Of a stretch of DNA of 64,000 bases, positions 53,557-62,072 are shown piece after piece (positions within the stretch are counted from its first letter, which is position 1; each line of letters begins with the position of its first letter). The notes beneath the pieces were generated by a model, which saw only the letters and a program-made list of their open reading frames with translations, was not told the origin of the DNA and searched no databases. Origin of the DNA: JAWRCU01 sp033542235. GTDB lineage: Bacteria > Pseudomonadota > Alphaproteobacteria > Rhizobiales > Rhizobiaceae. The stretch is taken from NCBI RefSeq assembly GCF_033542235.1, contig NZ_JAWRCU010000022.1:18491-82490 (forward strand), written 5' to 3'. Both the position numbers and the translations under genes were made by a program.

Positions 53557-54336
53557 TTTGCCGCGCAATGACTTGCAATAATGCCCTAGCGTCAGCCCTG
53601 CTGACCGTCAAAATGCTTTGCCAGCGCAAGACTGGAAAACAGAATTGTTGCGGCATCGGACGGCGCCGGAGGCAGCCAAGGTCCGGTCAATGATTTCGTA
53701 ACAAATTCAACAGCTTGTGCGGGGTTGTCAACAGCTTGTGCAGAATCGCCCACCGCGTGCGGGGCACAACTAGAGTCAAGTATAATTTTTGATTTTTTTT
53801 TAGGGATGGGTCGTCGAAATCCGACATGTCGAAAAAGGGTTTGATTCCGAACGGGTTACTCGGTTGCAGCCTTGCCAAACGCTCCGTGCACCGCCATCCG
53901 GGACCCTTGATTCGTTAAAATTGAATGAATCTCGGCCTTGCATATCCGGCGTCGATGTAGCTAGTGTCTGGCCATCGAGAGACACGGGCCGACAGCCTCG
54001 CGACCAGCCAAATTGGCGAATTTTGCGCCACGGAGCGATCCGTGGGCTGTTGGGTTCGTGCCTTTTCGAGGCAACTGAAGACGCGGCATTCGTTCATTGC
54101 AGACATGTTTTTTCGAGCCCGGTATTGCTTTCGGGACGAGGGGTCTTTTGCAACTTGAAGGATGTTGTCAGAAGTTCGCCGTAAGGGGGCCGGGCTGCGT
54201 ACGAGGTACGCCCGGTACACGGGGTAATGTCGGCGCAAGCCGACGTTCGAGTGGCGGAGACGGGGCGAATGGGTCGCTGCGCCGTGAAGCGGGCAGCGGC
54301 CTATCGAGAATAATGCGGAACAGGGAACCAAGAAAA
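53557..54336. other. Long rpsT-dnaA intergenic region with iteron-like repeats, possible replication control region
   Basis: These 780 bp have no convincing gene. Features: a 14-bp direct repeat TCAACAGCTTGTGC at 53707-53720 and 53728-53741 (period 21 bp, two helical turns), where the second copy is preceded by GT so that TTGTCAACA resembles a DnaA box with two mismatches; a strongly A/T-rich run at 53778-53802 containing TATAAT; and TTAA motifs near 53908. The region must carry the dnaA promoter. Whether it is also oriC is unclear, because several relatives place oriC near hemE. Confidence 0.45.
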
Positions 54337-55887
54337 ATGCACAGCGGCATCGAAGGGCGGGCCGATTACGGCCTACTCTTTCCTCGTGATTTGGTGGATG
54401 GGGACGCAATGGCAACGGCGAGCTCCAAGCCTGACAAGACATTTGACCGTGTCAAGGCGCAGCTCAAGGCCCGCCTCGGGACGGAGGTGTTCTCGAGCTG
54501 GTTCGCCTGCATGAAACTGGCGGAAAGCTCGAAGAGCGTCGTGCGCCTGTCCGTGCCGACCGCCTTCCTGCGCTCCTGGATCAACGGCCACTACATCGAC
54601 CTCATAGGCGAGCTGTGGCGCCAGGAAGAGCCCGACGTGATGAAGGTCGAGATCGTGGTGCGCACCACGACCAAGCAGGGGCGCTCAACCGCCGACCACG
54701 AGCAGCAGCCGGTGCGCAAGGTCGTCAGGCAGCCTCATACGGCCCTTGCGAGCGGCACGCTCGCTGCTCAACGTAGCGAGCGGCCCGCCGTGCCGAACGC
54801 ACCGAAGAACGCCGCGCACGATCAGGAACATCGCCAGAGCGTGCTCGGCTCGCCGTTGGACAACCGCTATACCTTCCAATCCTTCATCGAGGGACCGTCG
54901 AACCGGGTAGCCTTCGCGGCCGCCCGCGCAGTGGCGGAGCAGTCGGCCAATGCGCGGTTCAATCCGCTGTTCCTGCATGCGACCGTCGGGCTCGGCAAGA
55001 CGCACCTTCTGCAGGCCATCGCGGCCGAGGCGCTGAAGCAGTTCCCGCAATCGCGGGTCGTTTATCTCACCGCAGAATACTTCATGTGGCGCTTTGCAAC
55101 GGCGATTCGCGACAACAATGCGCTGACGCTGAAGGAACAGCTGCGCGACATCGATCTTCTGATCATCGACGACATGCAGTTCCTGCAGGGCAAGTCGATC
55201 CAGAACGAGTTCTGCCACCTGATCAACATGCTGCTCGACAGCGCCAGGCAGGTCGTGGTGGCCGCTGACCGGCCCCCGTCGGAGCTGGAATCGCTGGAGC
55301 CGCGCGTGCGCTCCCGCCTCAATGGCGGCGTGGCGCTGGAGATGTCGGCGCCCGACTACACGATGCGGCTTCAGATGCTGAAGCTGCGGCTCCAGCAGGC
55401 GCAGCTCGATGACCCCTCGCTGTCGATCTCCGAGGAAATGCTGGCGCATGTCGCCCGCACGGTGGTCGGCAGCGGACGTGAGCTCGAAGGCGCCTTCAAC
55501 CAGCTGCTGTTCAGGCATTCTTTCGAGCCGCAACTCACAATCGACAGGATCGACGAGATCCTCGGCCATATCTACCGGTCAGGGGAGCCGAAGCGGGTCA
55601 GGATCGAGGATATCCAGCGCATCGTAGCTCGGCACTACAACGTGTCCAAGACGGAGCTGCTCTCGAACCGCCGCACGCGCACCATCGTGAAGCCGCGGCA
55701 GGTCGCCATGTATCTGTCCAAGGTGATGACACCGCGCTCGCTGCCGGAGATCGGCCGCCGCTTCGGCGGCAGGGATCACACGACCGTCCTCCATGCTGTG
55801 CGCAAGATCGAGGACCTTTCGGGCAACGACAACACGCTTGCCCAGGAGCTGGAGCTCCTGCGCAGGCTGATCAGCGATCAGGCTTGA
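54337..55887 (+). CDS. dnaA: Chromosomal replication initiator protein DnaA
   Basis: A 516-residue AAA+ initiator. Domain I begins around FDRVKAQLKARLGTEVFSSWF. Domain III has Walker A TVGLGKTHLLQ, Walker B DLLIIDDMQFLQGK and the arginine finger region LEPRVRSRL. The domain IV signature GRDHTTVLHAVRKI is at the C-terminus. Start candidates are ATG 54313, 54337 and 54409. I use 54337 (AGGGA upstream, length near that of related proteins); the N-terminal 24 residues before MATASSK are poorly conserved. Confidence 0.96.
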   Translation: MHSGIEGRADYGLLFPRDLVDGDAMATASSKPDKTFDRVKAQLKARLGTEVFSSWFACMKLAESSKSVVRLSVPTAFLRSWINGHYIDLIGELWRQEEPDVMKVEIVVRTTTKQGRSTADHEQQPVRKVVRQPHTALASGTLAAQRSERPAVPNAPKNAAHDQEHRQSVLGSPLDNRYTFQSFIEGPSNRVAFAAARAVAEQSANARFNPLFLHATVGLGKTHLLQAIAAEALKQFPQSRVVYLTAEYFMWRFATAIRDNNALTLKEQLRDIDLLIIDDMQFLQGKSIQNEFCHLINMLLDSARQVVVAADRPPSELESLEPRVRSRLNGGVALEMSAPDYTMRLQMLKLRLQQAQLDDPSLSISEEMLAHVARTVVGSGRELEGAFNQLLFRHSFEPQLTIDRIDEILGHIYRSGEPKRVRIEDIQRIVARHYNVSKTELLSNRRTRTIVKPRQVAMYLSKVMTPRSLPEIGRRFGGRDHTTVLHAVRKIEDLSGNDNTLAQELELLRRLISDQA

Positions 55888-55985
55888 GCCGCCTTTGCTC
55901 CGGCGCGGCCGGCCGGCGAGGCCATGTCGCGCCGGGAGACGAAGGCGGAAGGGGGTAAGGCTCGCTCCCGGCTTTATCCCCAGGG

Positions 55986-56028
55986 AGCCCGCGGCATGGC
56001 CTCATTGGCCGTCCGCGGGCTTGCCTTT
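55986..56028 (+). terminator. Strong stem-loop, probable dnaA terminator
   Basis: AGCCCGCGG at 55986-55994 pairs with CCGCGGGCT at 56013-56021, with an inner GGCC/GGCC pair. It is followed by TGCCTTTCAGTTT, a weak T-rich tail. It lies in the 241-bp dnaA-dnaN gap. Just upstream, at 55974-55982, TTATCCCCA is one mismatch from the DnaA box consensus. Confidence 0.55.
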
Positions 56029-56128
56029 CAGTTTAAATTGCTGTCACTTTGCTTCGATTCTCGGCACTTTCGGGTATGTCCCGCTGACCTGAATCGCCGT
56101 CTTGGTATCGAAGCGAGATTTGCTCGTC

Positions 56129-57247
56129 ATGCGTGTCGTACTTGAACGTTCCAATCTGTTGAAATCGCTCAACCACGTGCATCGCGTCGTGGAGCGGCGC
56201 AACACTATCCCGATCCTTTCCAACGTGCTGCTCACGGCAGGCGGTGCGAGCCTCGACATGAAGGCGACTGACCTCGATCTCGAAGTGACCGAGGCGACGG
56301 CCGCCATAGTCGAGCGCGCCGGCGCGACCACAGTGCCGGCCCACCTGCTCTACGATATCGTACGCAAGCTCCCCGACGGCGCCGAGGTGATGCTGAAGAC
56401 CGATGAGGACGGCGCCTCCATGTCGGTGATCTCCGGCCGCTCGAGCTTCCGGCTGCAATGCCTCCCGCAGTCGGATTTTCCGGAGCTGACGGCGGGCTCC
56501 TTCACGCACATCTTCCGCCTTGAATCAGCGACGCTGAAGCGACTTATCGAGAAGACGCAGTTCGCGATCTCCACGGAAGAAACGCGCTATTATCTCAACG
56601 GCATCTTCCTGCACACACATGAGGAGGGCGGCAAACTGAAGCTGCGCTCAGTGGCTACTGATGGGCACAGGCTGGCGCGCGCCGAGGCCGATGCGCCGGC
56701 AGGTTCGGAAGGCATGCCGGGCATCATCATCCCACGCAAGACCGTGAGCGAATTGCAGAAGCTCGTGGAAGACCCGGACGTCGCGGTGACTGCAGAACTC
56801 TCCGAAACCAAGATACGCTTCACGATCGGACCGGTGGTGCTGACCTCCAAGCTCATCGACGGCACCTTCCCCGACTACCAGCGCGTCATCCCGACCGGGA
56901 ACGACAAGAAGCTCGTCATCGACCGTCAGAGCTTCGCTCAGGCGGTCGACCGCGTCTCGACCATTTCTTCCGAGCGCGGTCGTGCGGTGAAGCTGTCGAT
57001 CAGCGACGGGCAGGTGACGCTCGCGGTAAACAATCCGGACTCCGGCAGCGCCACCGAGGAACTGCCGGCCGACTACTCGTCGGATCCGCTGGAGATCGGC
57101 TTCAACGCGCGCTACCTGCTCGATGTGGCGGCACAGCTCACCGGCAGCGACGCGAAGTTCATGCTTGCGGACGCCGGCTCGCCGACGCTGATCCACGATA
57201 CCAATGACGATCAGGCGCTCTATGTCCTGATGCCGATGCGCGTGTAG
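56129..57247 (+). CDS. dnaN: DNA polymerase III sliding clamp (beta subunit)
   Basis: A 372-residue clamp protein made of three similar domains that dimerises into a ring round DNA. Conserved pieces are LNHVHRVVERRNTIPILSNV, the hydrophobic-pocket region SVATDGHRLA, and the C-terminal YVLMPMRV. ATG 56129 (MRVVLERSN) is the family start; the longer upstream frame is rejected. Standard position after dnaA. Confidence 0.97.
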   Translation: MRVVLERSNLLKSLNHVHRVVERRNTIPILSNVLLTAGGASLDMKATDLDLEVTEATAAIVERAGATTVPAHLLYDIVRKLPDGAEVMLKTDEDGASMSVISGRSSFRLQCLPQSDFPELTAGSFTHIFRLESATLKRLIEKTQFAISTEETRYYLNGIFLHTHEEGGKLKLRSVATDGHRLARAEADAPAGSEGMPGIIIPRKTVSELQKLVEDPDVAVTAELSETKIRFTIGPVVLTSKLIDGTFPDYQRVIPTGNDKKLVIDRQSFAQAVDRVSTISSERGRAVKLSISDGQVTLAVNNPDSGSATEELPADYSSDPLEIGFNARYLLDVAAQLTGSDAKFMLADAGSPTLIHDTNDDQALYVLMPMRV

Positions 57248-57274
57248 TCCTGTTTTGCGAAGACACAGCTCTAC

Positions 57275-57436
57275 GTTGCCCCCCTCTGTCCTGCCGGACA
57301 TCTCCCCCGCAAGGGGGGAGATTGGCTGTCATCGGTGGCTTCGCCAATCTTCGACGCCGGCGATTGGCGAAACCAAAACGGCCGTCCCATCTCCCCCCTT
57401 GCGGGGGAGATGTCCGGCAGGACAGAGGGGGGCGAC
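57275..57436. repeat. Inverted repeat with 48-bp arms between dnaN and recF
   Basis: Left arm 57275-57322 and right arm 57389-57436 are reverse complements with one mismatch; arms contain CCCCCCTCTGTCCTGCCGG and CATCTCCCCCGC. A second inverted pair inside (57340-57349 and 57362-57371, TTCGCCAATC/GATTGGCGAA) makes a compound hairpin. A related half copy lies at 46713-46750. Looks like a miniature palindromic repeat. Confidence 0.88.
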
Positions 57437-57452
57437 ATAAGGCGTTACGCCA

Positions 57453-58589
57453 ATGGGCGAGCGCGTCGGTACCTACGTAAGTAAGCTGTCGCTTACTGAC
57501 TTTCGCAACTACTCCTCCGTTTCGCTCGAGCTGCGGCCCGGCGCAGTCGTGCTGACCGGCGAGAACGGCGCGGGAAAGACCAACCTCCTCGAGGCTGTCT
57601 CCTTTCTGTCGCCCGGGCGCGGCATGAGACGCGCGGCCTATGCGGAGATCGCGCGACATGGCGCTGCCGACGGCTTCGCCGTGCATGCACGCGTGAGCAG
57701 CGCCGAGGGCGATGCGGAAATCGGCACGGGAACCGCACAGGGCGCGGAAGGCAGCCGGCGAATCCGCATCAATGGCGCCGATGCGCGCTCGGCCGAGGAA
57801 CTGCTCGACATATTGCGCGTCGTCTGGATGACGCCGGCGATGGATGCGCTGTTCACCGGCCCGGCCGGCGACCGCCGCCGCTTTCTCGATCGGCTCGTTC
57901 TCGCGATTGATCCGAACCACGGCCGACGCACGCTCGATTATGAGAAGGCAATGCGCGGCAGGAACCGGCTGCTCGCCGACGACTCGCGCGATTGGGGCTG
58001 GTTTGATGCGATCGAGGCTCAGATGGCCGAAACGGGCGTTGCGATCGCAGCGGCGCGAGCCGAGCTTCTCGGCCTGCTTTCGGCGATGATCGCCAAGCTG
58101 CCCGATGACGGACCGTTCCCGCGCGCCCTGGTCGCGCTCGACGGCGAGGTAGAGCGGAAGGTCACCGACGAGCCTGCGGTCGAGGTCGAGGAGGATTTGC
58201 GCCGCCGGCTTGCCGAAAGCCGAAACCGGGATCGCGCCGCCGGCCGCACGCTCGACGGCCCGCACCGCTCCGACCTTCTGGTACGCCATTCAGTGAAGGA
58301 CATGCCTGCGGAGTTCTGCTCGACCGGCGAGCAGAAGGCGCTGCTGATCGGGCTGGTGCTTTCCCATGCCCGACTTACGGCAGAGATGGCAGGCTCGGCG
58401 CCGATCCTTCTGCTCGACGAGGTGGCGGCCCATCTTGACCCTGGCCGGCGGGCGGCGTTGTTTTCCATACTCGATGAGCTCAACTGCCAGACCTTCATGA
58501 CGGGGACGGAGCCGTCGCTGTTTTCCAGCCTCACCGGACAGGCGCAGTTTCTGACCGTCTCGCACGGTGAAGTCAGCGACACGCGCTGA
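57453..58589 (+). CDS. recF: DNA replication and repair protein RecF
   Basis: A 378-residue SMC-like ATPase that loads RecA at gaps. Walker A is TGENGAGKTNLLEA at the N-terminus, after KLSLTDFRNYSS. The signature STGEQKALLIGLVLSHA and Walker B ILLLDEVAAHLD are near the C-terminus. The start at 57453 lies 16 bp after the inverted repeat. Confidence 0.95.
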   Translation: MGERVGTYVSKLSLTDFRNYSSVSLELRPGAVVLTGENGAGKTNLLEAVSFLSPGRGMRRAAYAEIARHGAADGFAVHARVSSAEGDAEIGTGTAQGAEGSRRIRINGADARSAEELLDILRVVWMTPAMDALFTGPAGDRRRFLDRLVLAIDPNHGRRTLDYEKAMRGRNRLLADDSRDWGWFDAIEAQMAETGVAIAAARAELLGLLSAMIAKLPDDGPFPRALVALDGEVERKVTDEPAVEVEEDLRRRLAESRNRDRAAGRTLDGPHRSDLLVRHSVKDMPAEFCSTGEQKALLIGLVLSHARLTAEMAGSAPILLLDEVAAHLDPGRRAALFSILDELNCQTFMTGTEPSLFSSLTGQAQFLTVSHGEVSDTR

Positions 58590-58620
58590 CAAGCACGGCG
58601 GCGGGGACTATGTTCCAGTC

Positions 58621-59388
58621 ATGACCAGACACGAGACCCTTCCGCTTTCCCCGCAAGAGCTCGAACGTTACGCACGCCATATCGTGCTGCCCGAGATCGG
58701 CGGGCCGGGCCAGCAGAAGCTGAAACGCGCGCGCGTTCTGGTCGTCGGCGCCGGTGGGTTGGGCGCTCCGATGCTGGAATATCTTGCAGCAGCCGGTGTC
58801 GGCACGCTCGGCATCGTCGACGACGACGTGGTCTCGCTTTCCAACCTGCAGCGGCAGGTGATCCACGATACCGACGCGGTGGGCCTGACAAAGACGGAGA
58901 GCGCGGCACGGGCGATCGCCCGCATCAATCCGAATGTCGCAGTCGAGATCCATGCAACGCGTCTGACCGCGGCCAATGCGGCGGATCTGGTGCGAAAATA
59001 CGAATTCGTCGCCGACGGCTCCGATAATTTCGATACGCGCTACGCCGTTGCCGACGCCTGCGCGGCAGAGAAGCGCCCGCTGGTCACCGCCGCTGTCGGC
59101 CGTTTCGATGGCTCGCTCACCGTGCTGATGCCCTTCGAAACGCGCCCTGACGGGCGGCCATGGCCTTCCTATCGCGACCTCTTCCCGGAGCCGCCGCCGG
59201 CAGGCCTCGTGCCGTCCTGCGCGGAGGCAGGCGTGCTGGGGGCGCTGACCGGCGTGATCGGTACCCTGCAGGCGCTAGAGGTGATCAAGCTGATTACCGG
59301 CATCGGCGAGCCGCTCGTCGGCCGCCTCCTGCTCTACGACGCGCTCGCAGCCCGCTTCGACACGATCAAATACGGAGGAAAAGGGTGA
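58621..59388 (+). CDS. moeB: MoeB/ThiF-type adenylyltransferase
   Basis: A 255-residue E1-like enzyme that adenylates the C-terminal glycine of a MoaD or ThiS-type sulfur carrier. The N-terminus (LSPQELERYARHIVLPEIGGPGQQ) and nucleotide loop VVGAGGLGAPMLEYLA are typical; DGSDNFDTRYAVAD is the acyl-adenylate site. The cysteine motif PSCAEAGVLGALTGVIG is present, but the paired C-x-x-C zinc ligands of E. coli MoeB are absent (YRDLFPEPPP in that place). A role in molybdopterin or thiamine synthesis cannot be separated. Its stop overlaps the GNAT start. Confidence 0.9.
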   Translation: MTRHETLPLSPQELERYARHIVLPEIGGPGQQKLKRARVLVVGAGGLGAPMLEYLAAAGVGTLGIVDDDVVSLSNLQRQVIHDTDAVGLTKTESAARAIARINPNVAVEIHATRLTAANAADLVRKYEFVADGSDNFDTRYAVADACAAEKRPLVTAAVGRFDGSLTVLMPFETRPDGRPWPSYRDLFPEPPPAGLVPSCAEAGVLGALTGVIGTLQALEVIKLITGIGEPLVGRLLLYDALAARFDTIKYGGKG

Positions 59389-59909
59389 TGGCGGCGCCGA
59401 ACATCTCCATCGGCACGCTACTGGCCGATTTCGGCCATTGGGACGACTTGCTTTCGATGATCCGCGCGTCCTTCGCCTATATGGATGGCGTCATCGATCC
59501 ACCCTCTTCAGTCCACCGGCTGACGCCTGCGGTGCTACGCGCCAAAGCCCAAGCAGAGACGTGTTTTCTGGCTACTGCAGATCGGCCGCCGGCGCGGGGC
59601 GAAATCCTTGCCATCGCACAGAGCATGGTAGGGTGCGCCTTCCTCGCCGAGAAGGAAGACCATTTCTATCTCGGCAAGCTGGCGGTGCTGCCGGCCTATC
59701 AGGGAAAAGGCGTAGGGCGCCAGCTGCTGATGGCAGCGCAGAACCACGCTATCCACGCAGGCAAGCCCGTCATCGAGCTGCAAACGCGGGTCGAGCTCAC
59801 CGGGAATCATCGCAAATTCGCATCATTCGGCTTCGTCGAGACGGACAGGACGGCGCACCCCGGCTTCGACAGACCGACAACGCTGACGATGCGCAAGGCA
59901 CTGGCATGA
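59388..59909 (+). CDS. GNAT family N-acetyltransferase
   Basis: A 173-residue acetyltransferase. Motif A reads YLGKLAVLPAYQGKGVGRQLL, followed by AQNHAIHAGKPVIELQTRVELTGNHRKFASFGF. GGAGG precedes the ATG at 59388, which overlaps the moeB stop (TGATG). The end overlaps the aconitase X start (ATGA), so the four genes from moeB on are likely co-translated. Substrate unknown; a small-molecule amine is likely. Confidence 0.9.
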   Translation: MAAPNISIGTLLADFGHWDDLLSMIRASFAYMDGVIDPPSSVHRLTPAVLRAKAQAETCFLATADRPPARGEILAIAQSMVGCAFLAEKEDHFYLGKLAVLPAYQGKGVGRQLLMAAQNHAIHAGKPVIELQTRVELTGNHRKFASFGFVETDRTAHPGFDRPTTLTMRKALA

Positions 59910-61165
59910 GCCTGGAGCTTACGGCTGAGGAACAGGCGACCGCGGAGGGTCGTGACGGCAAGGGCGCGGCGATGGCGATGCGTATCGTCATCGAAGCCGC
60001 GCGGCTGCTCGGCGCAGCACGGCTGATCCCCATTGCCTCCGCGCATATCGACGGCGCCCTCTATCATGGCGATTCCGGCACGCTGTTCGCGGAAGCGCTG
60101 GTGGAGGGCGGCGCAACGGTGGCGGTGCGCTCGACACTCAATGTCGGCGCGCTGGATCTCGTGGGCTGTTCGCGCGTGAGGCTCGAAGAACCGATGCGAT
60201 CCATGGCGCGGCGCATGATGGAGGCGTACCGCAAGCTCGGCTGCGAGCAGAGCTGGACCTGCGCGCCCTATCAGGCAGGCCATAGGCCGGCATTCGGCAC
60301 GGATGTCGCCTGGGGCGAATCGAACGCGGTCGCCTTCTGCAACTCCGTTCTTGGTGCTCGTACCAACCGCTATGGCGACTTCCTCGACATCGCTTGTGCT
60401 ATTTCGGGCCGCGCGCCGGATTATGGCCTGCACAGGCCGGAGAACCGTCGGGCGCGCTTCGCGTTTGACGTGAGCGCGCTCCCGGTCGCGTTCCTCGGAG
60501 CCGACCACGCCTGGCCGATCCTCGGCAGCCTTTATGGCCGCGAAGTGGGCGAGGCCATCGGGGTCGTCGTCGGGGTCCCGCGCAATCCCGGCGAGGATGC
60601 GCTGAAGGCGTTTGGCGCCGCGGCCGCATCGTCGGGCGCGGTCGGCCTGTTCCACATCGCCGGTGTAACGCCTGAAGCGCCGGAGCTCGCAGCGGCTCTC
60701 GGTGGCGAGCCTGCTGAAGCCACAGTCAAGGTCACCGAAAGAATGGTTGCCGATGCGCGCCGCCGGCTTTCGACTGCCGGCGATGCCAAGGCGATCGATG
60801 CGGTCGCGATCGGCAGCCCGCATCTTTCGCTTGCCGAGTTCAGTGAGCTGGAAAGGCTGCTCAGGGGTCGCCGGGTCGCCGTGCCGATCCATGCCTGTAC
60901 CGGACGCCATGTGGTGGCGGCGCTCGACAGCGACGGACGGCGCAGAACGCTGGAGAGCCTCGGCGTCGTGGTCGTCGCCGACACCTGCGTGGTCGTCACG
61001 CCTATCCTGCCTCCTCGCGACGGCGGGGTGCTGATGACCAATTCCGGCAAGTTCGCCCATTATGCGCCGGGAAATACCGGCTATGCGGTGATCTACGGAT
61101 CGCTCGCCGACTGCGTGGAAAGCGCGATCGCCGGCCGGCCCGTGATGGGAGCGCTGGCGGCGTGA
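59906..61165 (+). CDS. Aconitase X large (catalytic) subunit
   Basis: A 419-residue protein of the AcnX catalytic family (formerly DUF521). Recognised from ASAHIDGALYHGDSG, the cysteine segments ELGCEQSW-like LGCEQSWTCAPYQ and AVAFCNSVLGARTNR, and CTGRHV later in the protein. Bacterial two-subunit AcnX enzymes characterised so far dehydrate cis-3-hydroxy-L-proline using an Fe-S cluster. The swivel subunit is encoded immediately after it. Substrate here is inferred from the family only. Confidence 0.88.
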   Translation: MSLELTAEEQATAEGRDGKGAAMAMRIVIEAARLLGAARLIPIASAHIDGALYHGDSGTLFAEALVEGGATVAVRSTLNVGALDLVGCSRVRLEEPMRSMARRMMEAYRKLGCEQSWTCAPYQAGHRPAFGTDVAWGESNAVAFCNSVLGARTNRYGDFLDIACAISGRAPDYGLHRPENRRARFAFDVSALPVAFLGADHAWPILGSLYGREVGEAIGVVVGVPRNPGEDALKAFGAAAASSGAVGLFHIAGVTPEAPELAAALGGEPAEATVKVTERMVADARRRLSTAGDAKAIDAVAIGSPHLSLAEFSELERLLRGRRVAVPIHACTGRHVVAALDSDGRRRTLESLGVVVVADTCVVVTPILPPRDGGVLMTNSGKFAHYAPGNTGYAVIYGSLADCVESAIAGRPVMGALAA

Positions 61166-61605
61166 TGCTTGCGGAAGGACGTCCGATGCACGGCGAGGTG
61201 CTGGTGGCGGGGAGAGCCGGGACAGGCGATGCGCTGGTGCTCACGGCCCCGATCAGCTTCTGGGGCGGCGTCGATCCGAAGAGCGGCCGCATCGCCGATC
61301 CCAGGCATCCGCAATTCGGCAAGCATATCGCCGGCACGGTGCTGTTCGTGCCGGCGACGGTCGGCTCGTCATCTGCTTCGGCCGTGCTGATGGAGCTCGT
61401 CCACAACGGCCGGGCGCCGGCCGCACTCGTTCTCGACAAACCAGATGCGATTCTGCTGCTCGGCCTGATCGTTGCGCGCGAAATGGACTGGCAGACACCG
61501 GTCGCGGTCAAGCTCGACGCCACGTTGCACCGCCAGTTCGACGGGCACGAAGCAGCTGTTTCCGCAAACGGCCTTATATCCACGCGCAACCGGCAGCCTC
61601 GATAG
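61165..61605 (+). CDS. Aconitase X swivel (small) subunit
   Basis: A 146-residue protein of the AcnX swivel family (formerly DUF126). Motifs: GEVLVAGRAGTGDALVLTAPISFWGGVDPKSG is cut to its parts GDALVLTAPISFWGG and VDPKSGRI; then GTVLFVPATVGSSSAS and NGRAPAALVLDKPDAILLLG. ATG 61165 overlaps the large-subunit stop (TGATG); GTG 61162 is an alternative. It forms a heterodimer with the preceding product. In other organisms the two parts are fused in the order swivel-catalytic or the reverse. Confidence 0.88.
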   Translation: MLAEGRPMHGEVLVAGRAGTGDALVLTAPISFWGGVDPKSGRIADPRHPQFGKHIAGTVLFVPATVGSSSASAVLMELVHNGRAPAALVLDKPDAILLLGLIVAREMDWQTPVAVKLDATLHRQFDGHEAAVSANGLISTRNRQPR

Positions 61606-61659
61606 GTTGAAACGCCAAAGCCGGGCTTTCGCGGGAACGAACCGCGGTTTCGATCTGTT

Positions 61660-61695
61660 ACTGTCCGTCGGCTCGTTGTTCTTGCTGCATGATCT
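61660..61695 (-). repeat. Possible degenerate third copy of the dispersed repeat
   Basis: On the minus strand the blocks AAGATCATGC, AGCAAGAACAA and CGAGC resemble the order seen at 10495-10546 and 40370-40420. Similarity is weaker and may be chance. It is intergenic between aconitase X and the small membrane protein. Confidence 0.3.
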
Positions 61696-61744
61696 TGTGC
61701 GATTCGCTCGGGATCGTGCTGCAAAATGGCCGAGGGAGGCGACC

Positions 61745-61984
61745 ATGGTCTCCATCCTGTGGATCGGTGCGTTGCTTGTCGTCTGCGGCATCCTTGTCAT
61801 GGCAAGGAAGGCCATATTTCGCGACGAATTGAGCGAACCGCATGCGTCACCGGATGAGCCCGGCGGCGTTACGCTGGAGCCCGAGCGGCGCGGGCTTCGT
61901 TTTCTTGGGCTTAGGGCGAACTGGCCGGGCGTGGCGCTGATTGCGATCGGCGCCGTTTTGTTATTTGTTGGCTGGCTGATTTGA
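61745..61984 (+). CDS. Small membrane protein, unknown
   Basis: A 79-residue protein with GGGAGG 6 bases before ATG 61745. Two hydrophobic segments, MVSILWIGALLVVCGILVMA at the start and WPGVALIAIGAVLLFVGWLI at the end, flank an acidic, proline-containing loop, so it is probably a two-helix membrane hairpin. No family recognised. It follows aconitase X on the same strand but with a 139-bp gap. Confidence 0.65.
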   Translation: MVSILWIGALLVVCGILVMARKAIFRDELSEPHASPDEPGGVTLEPERRGLRFLGLRANWPGVALIAIGAVLLFVGWLI

Positions 61985-62072
61985 TCCGGGCGGGCAGCGT
62001 TCCAGCTTGCCCGGTCGCCATCGATCAAAATTGATCATCGGCGGCATCGCTTCGCCCTGCCGAGGCCTCGAC

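Noticed and set aside
53707..53741. CRISPR array
   Set aside because: Only two 14-bp repeats with a 7-bp gap; no spacer-repeat periodicity and no cas genes in the window.
53557..54336. Definite oriC assignment
   Set aside because: DnaA-box matches are weak and relatives often have the origin near hemE; the evidence supports only a possible control region.
54685..55569. 294-codon minus-strand frame inside dnaA
   Set aside because: Shadow of the DnaA AAA+ domain.
59807..61060. 417-codon minus-strand frame opposite aconitase X
   Set aside because: Antisense composition; the plus strand shows AcnX motifs and start-stop overlaps on both sides.
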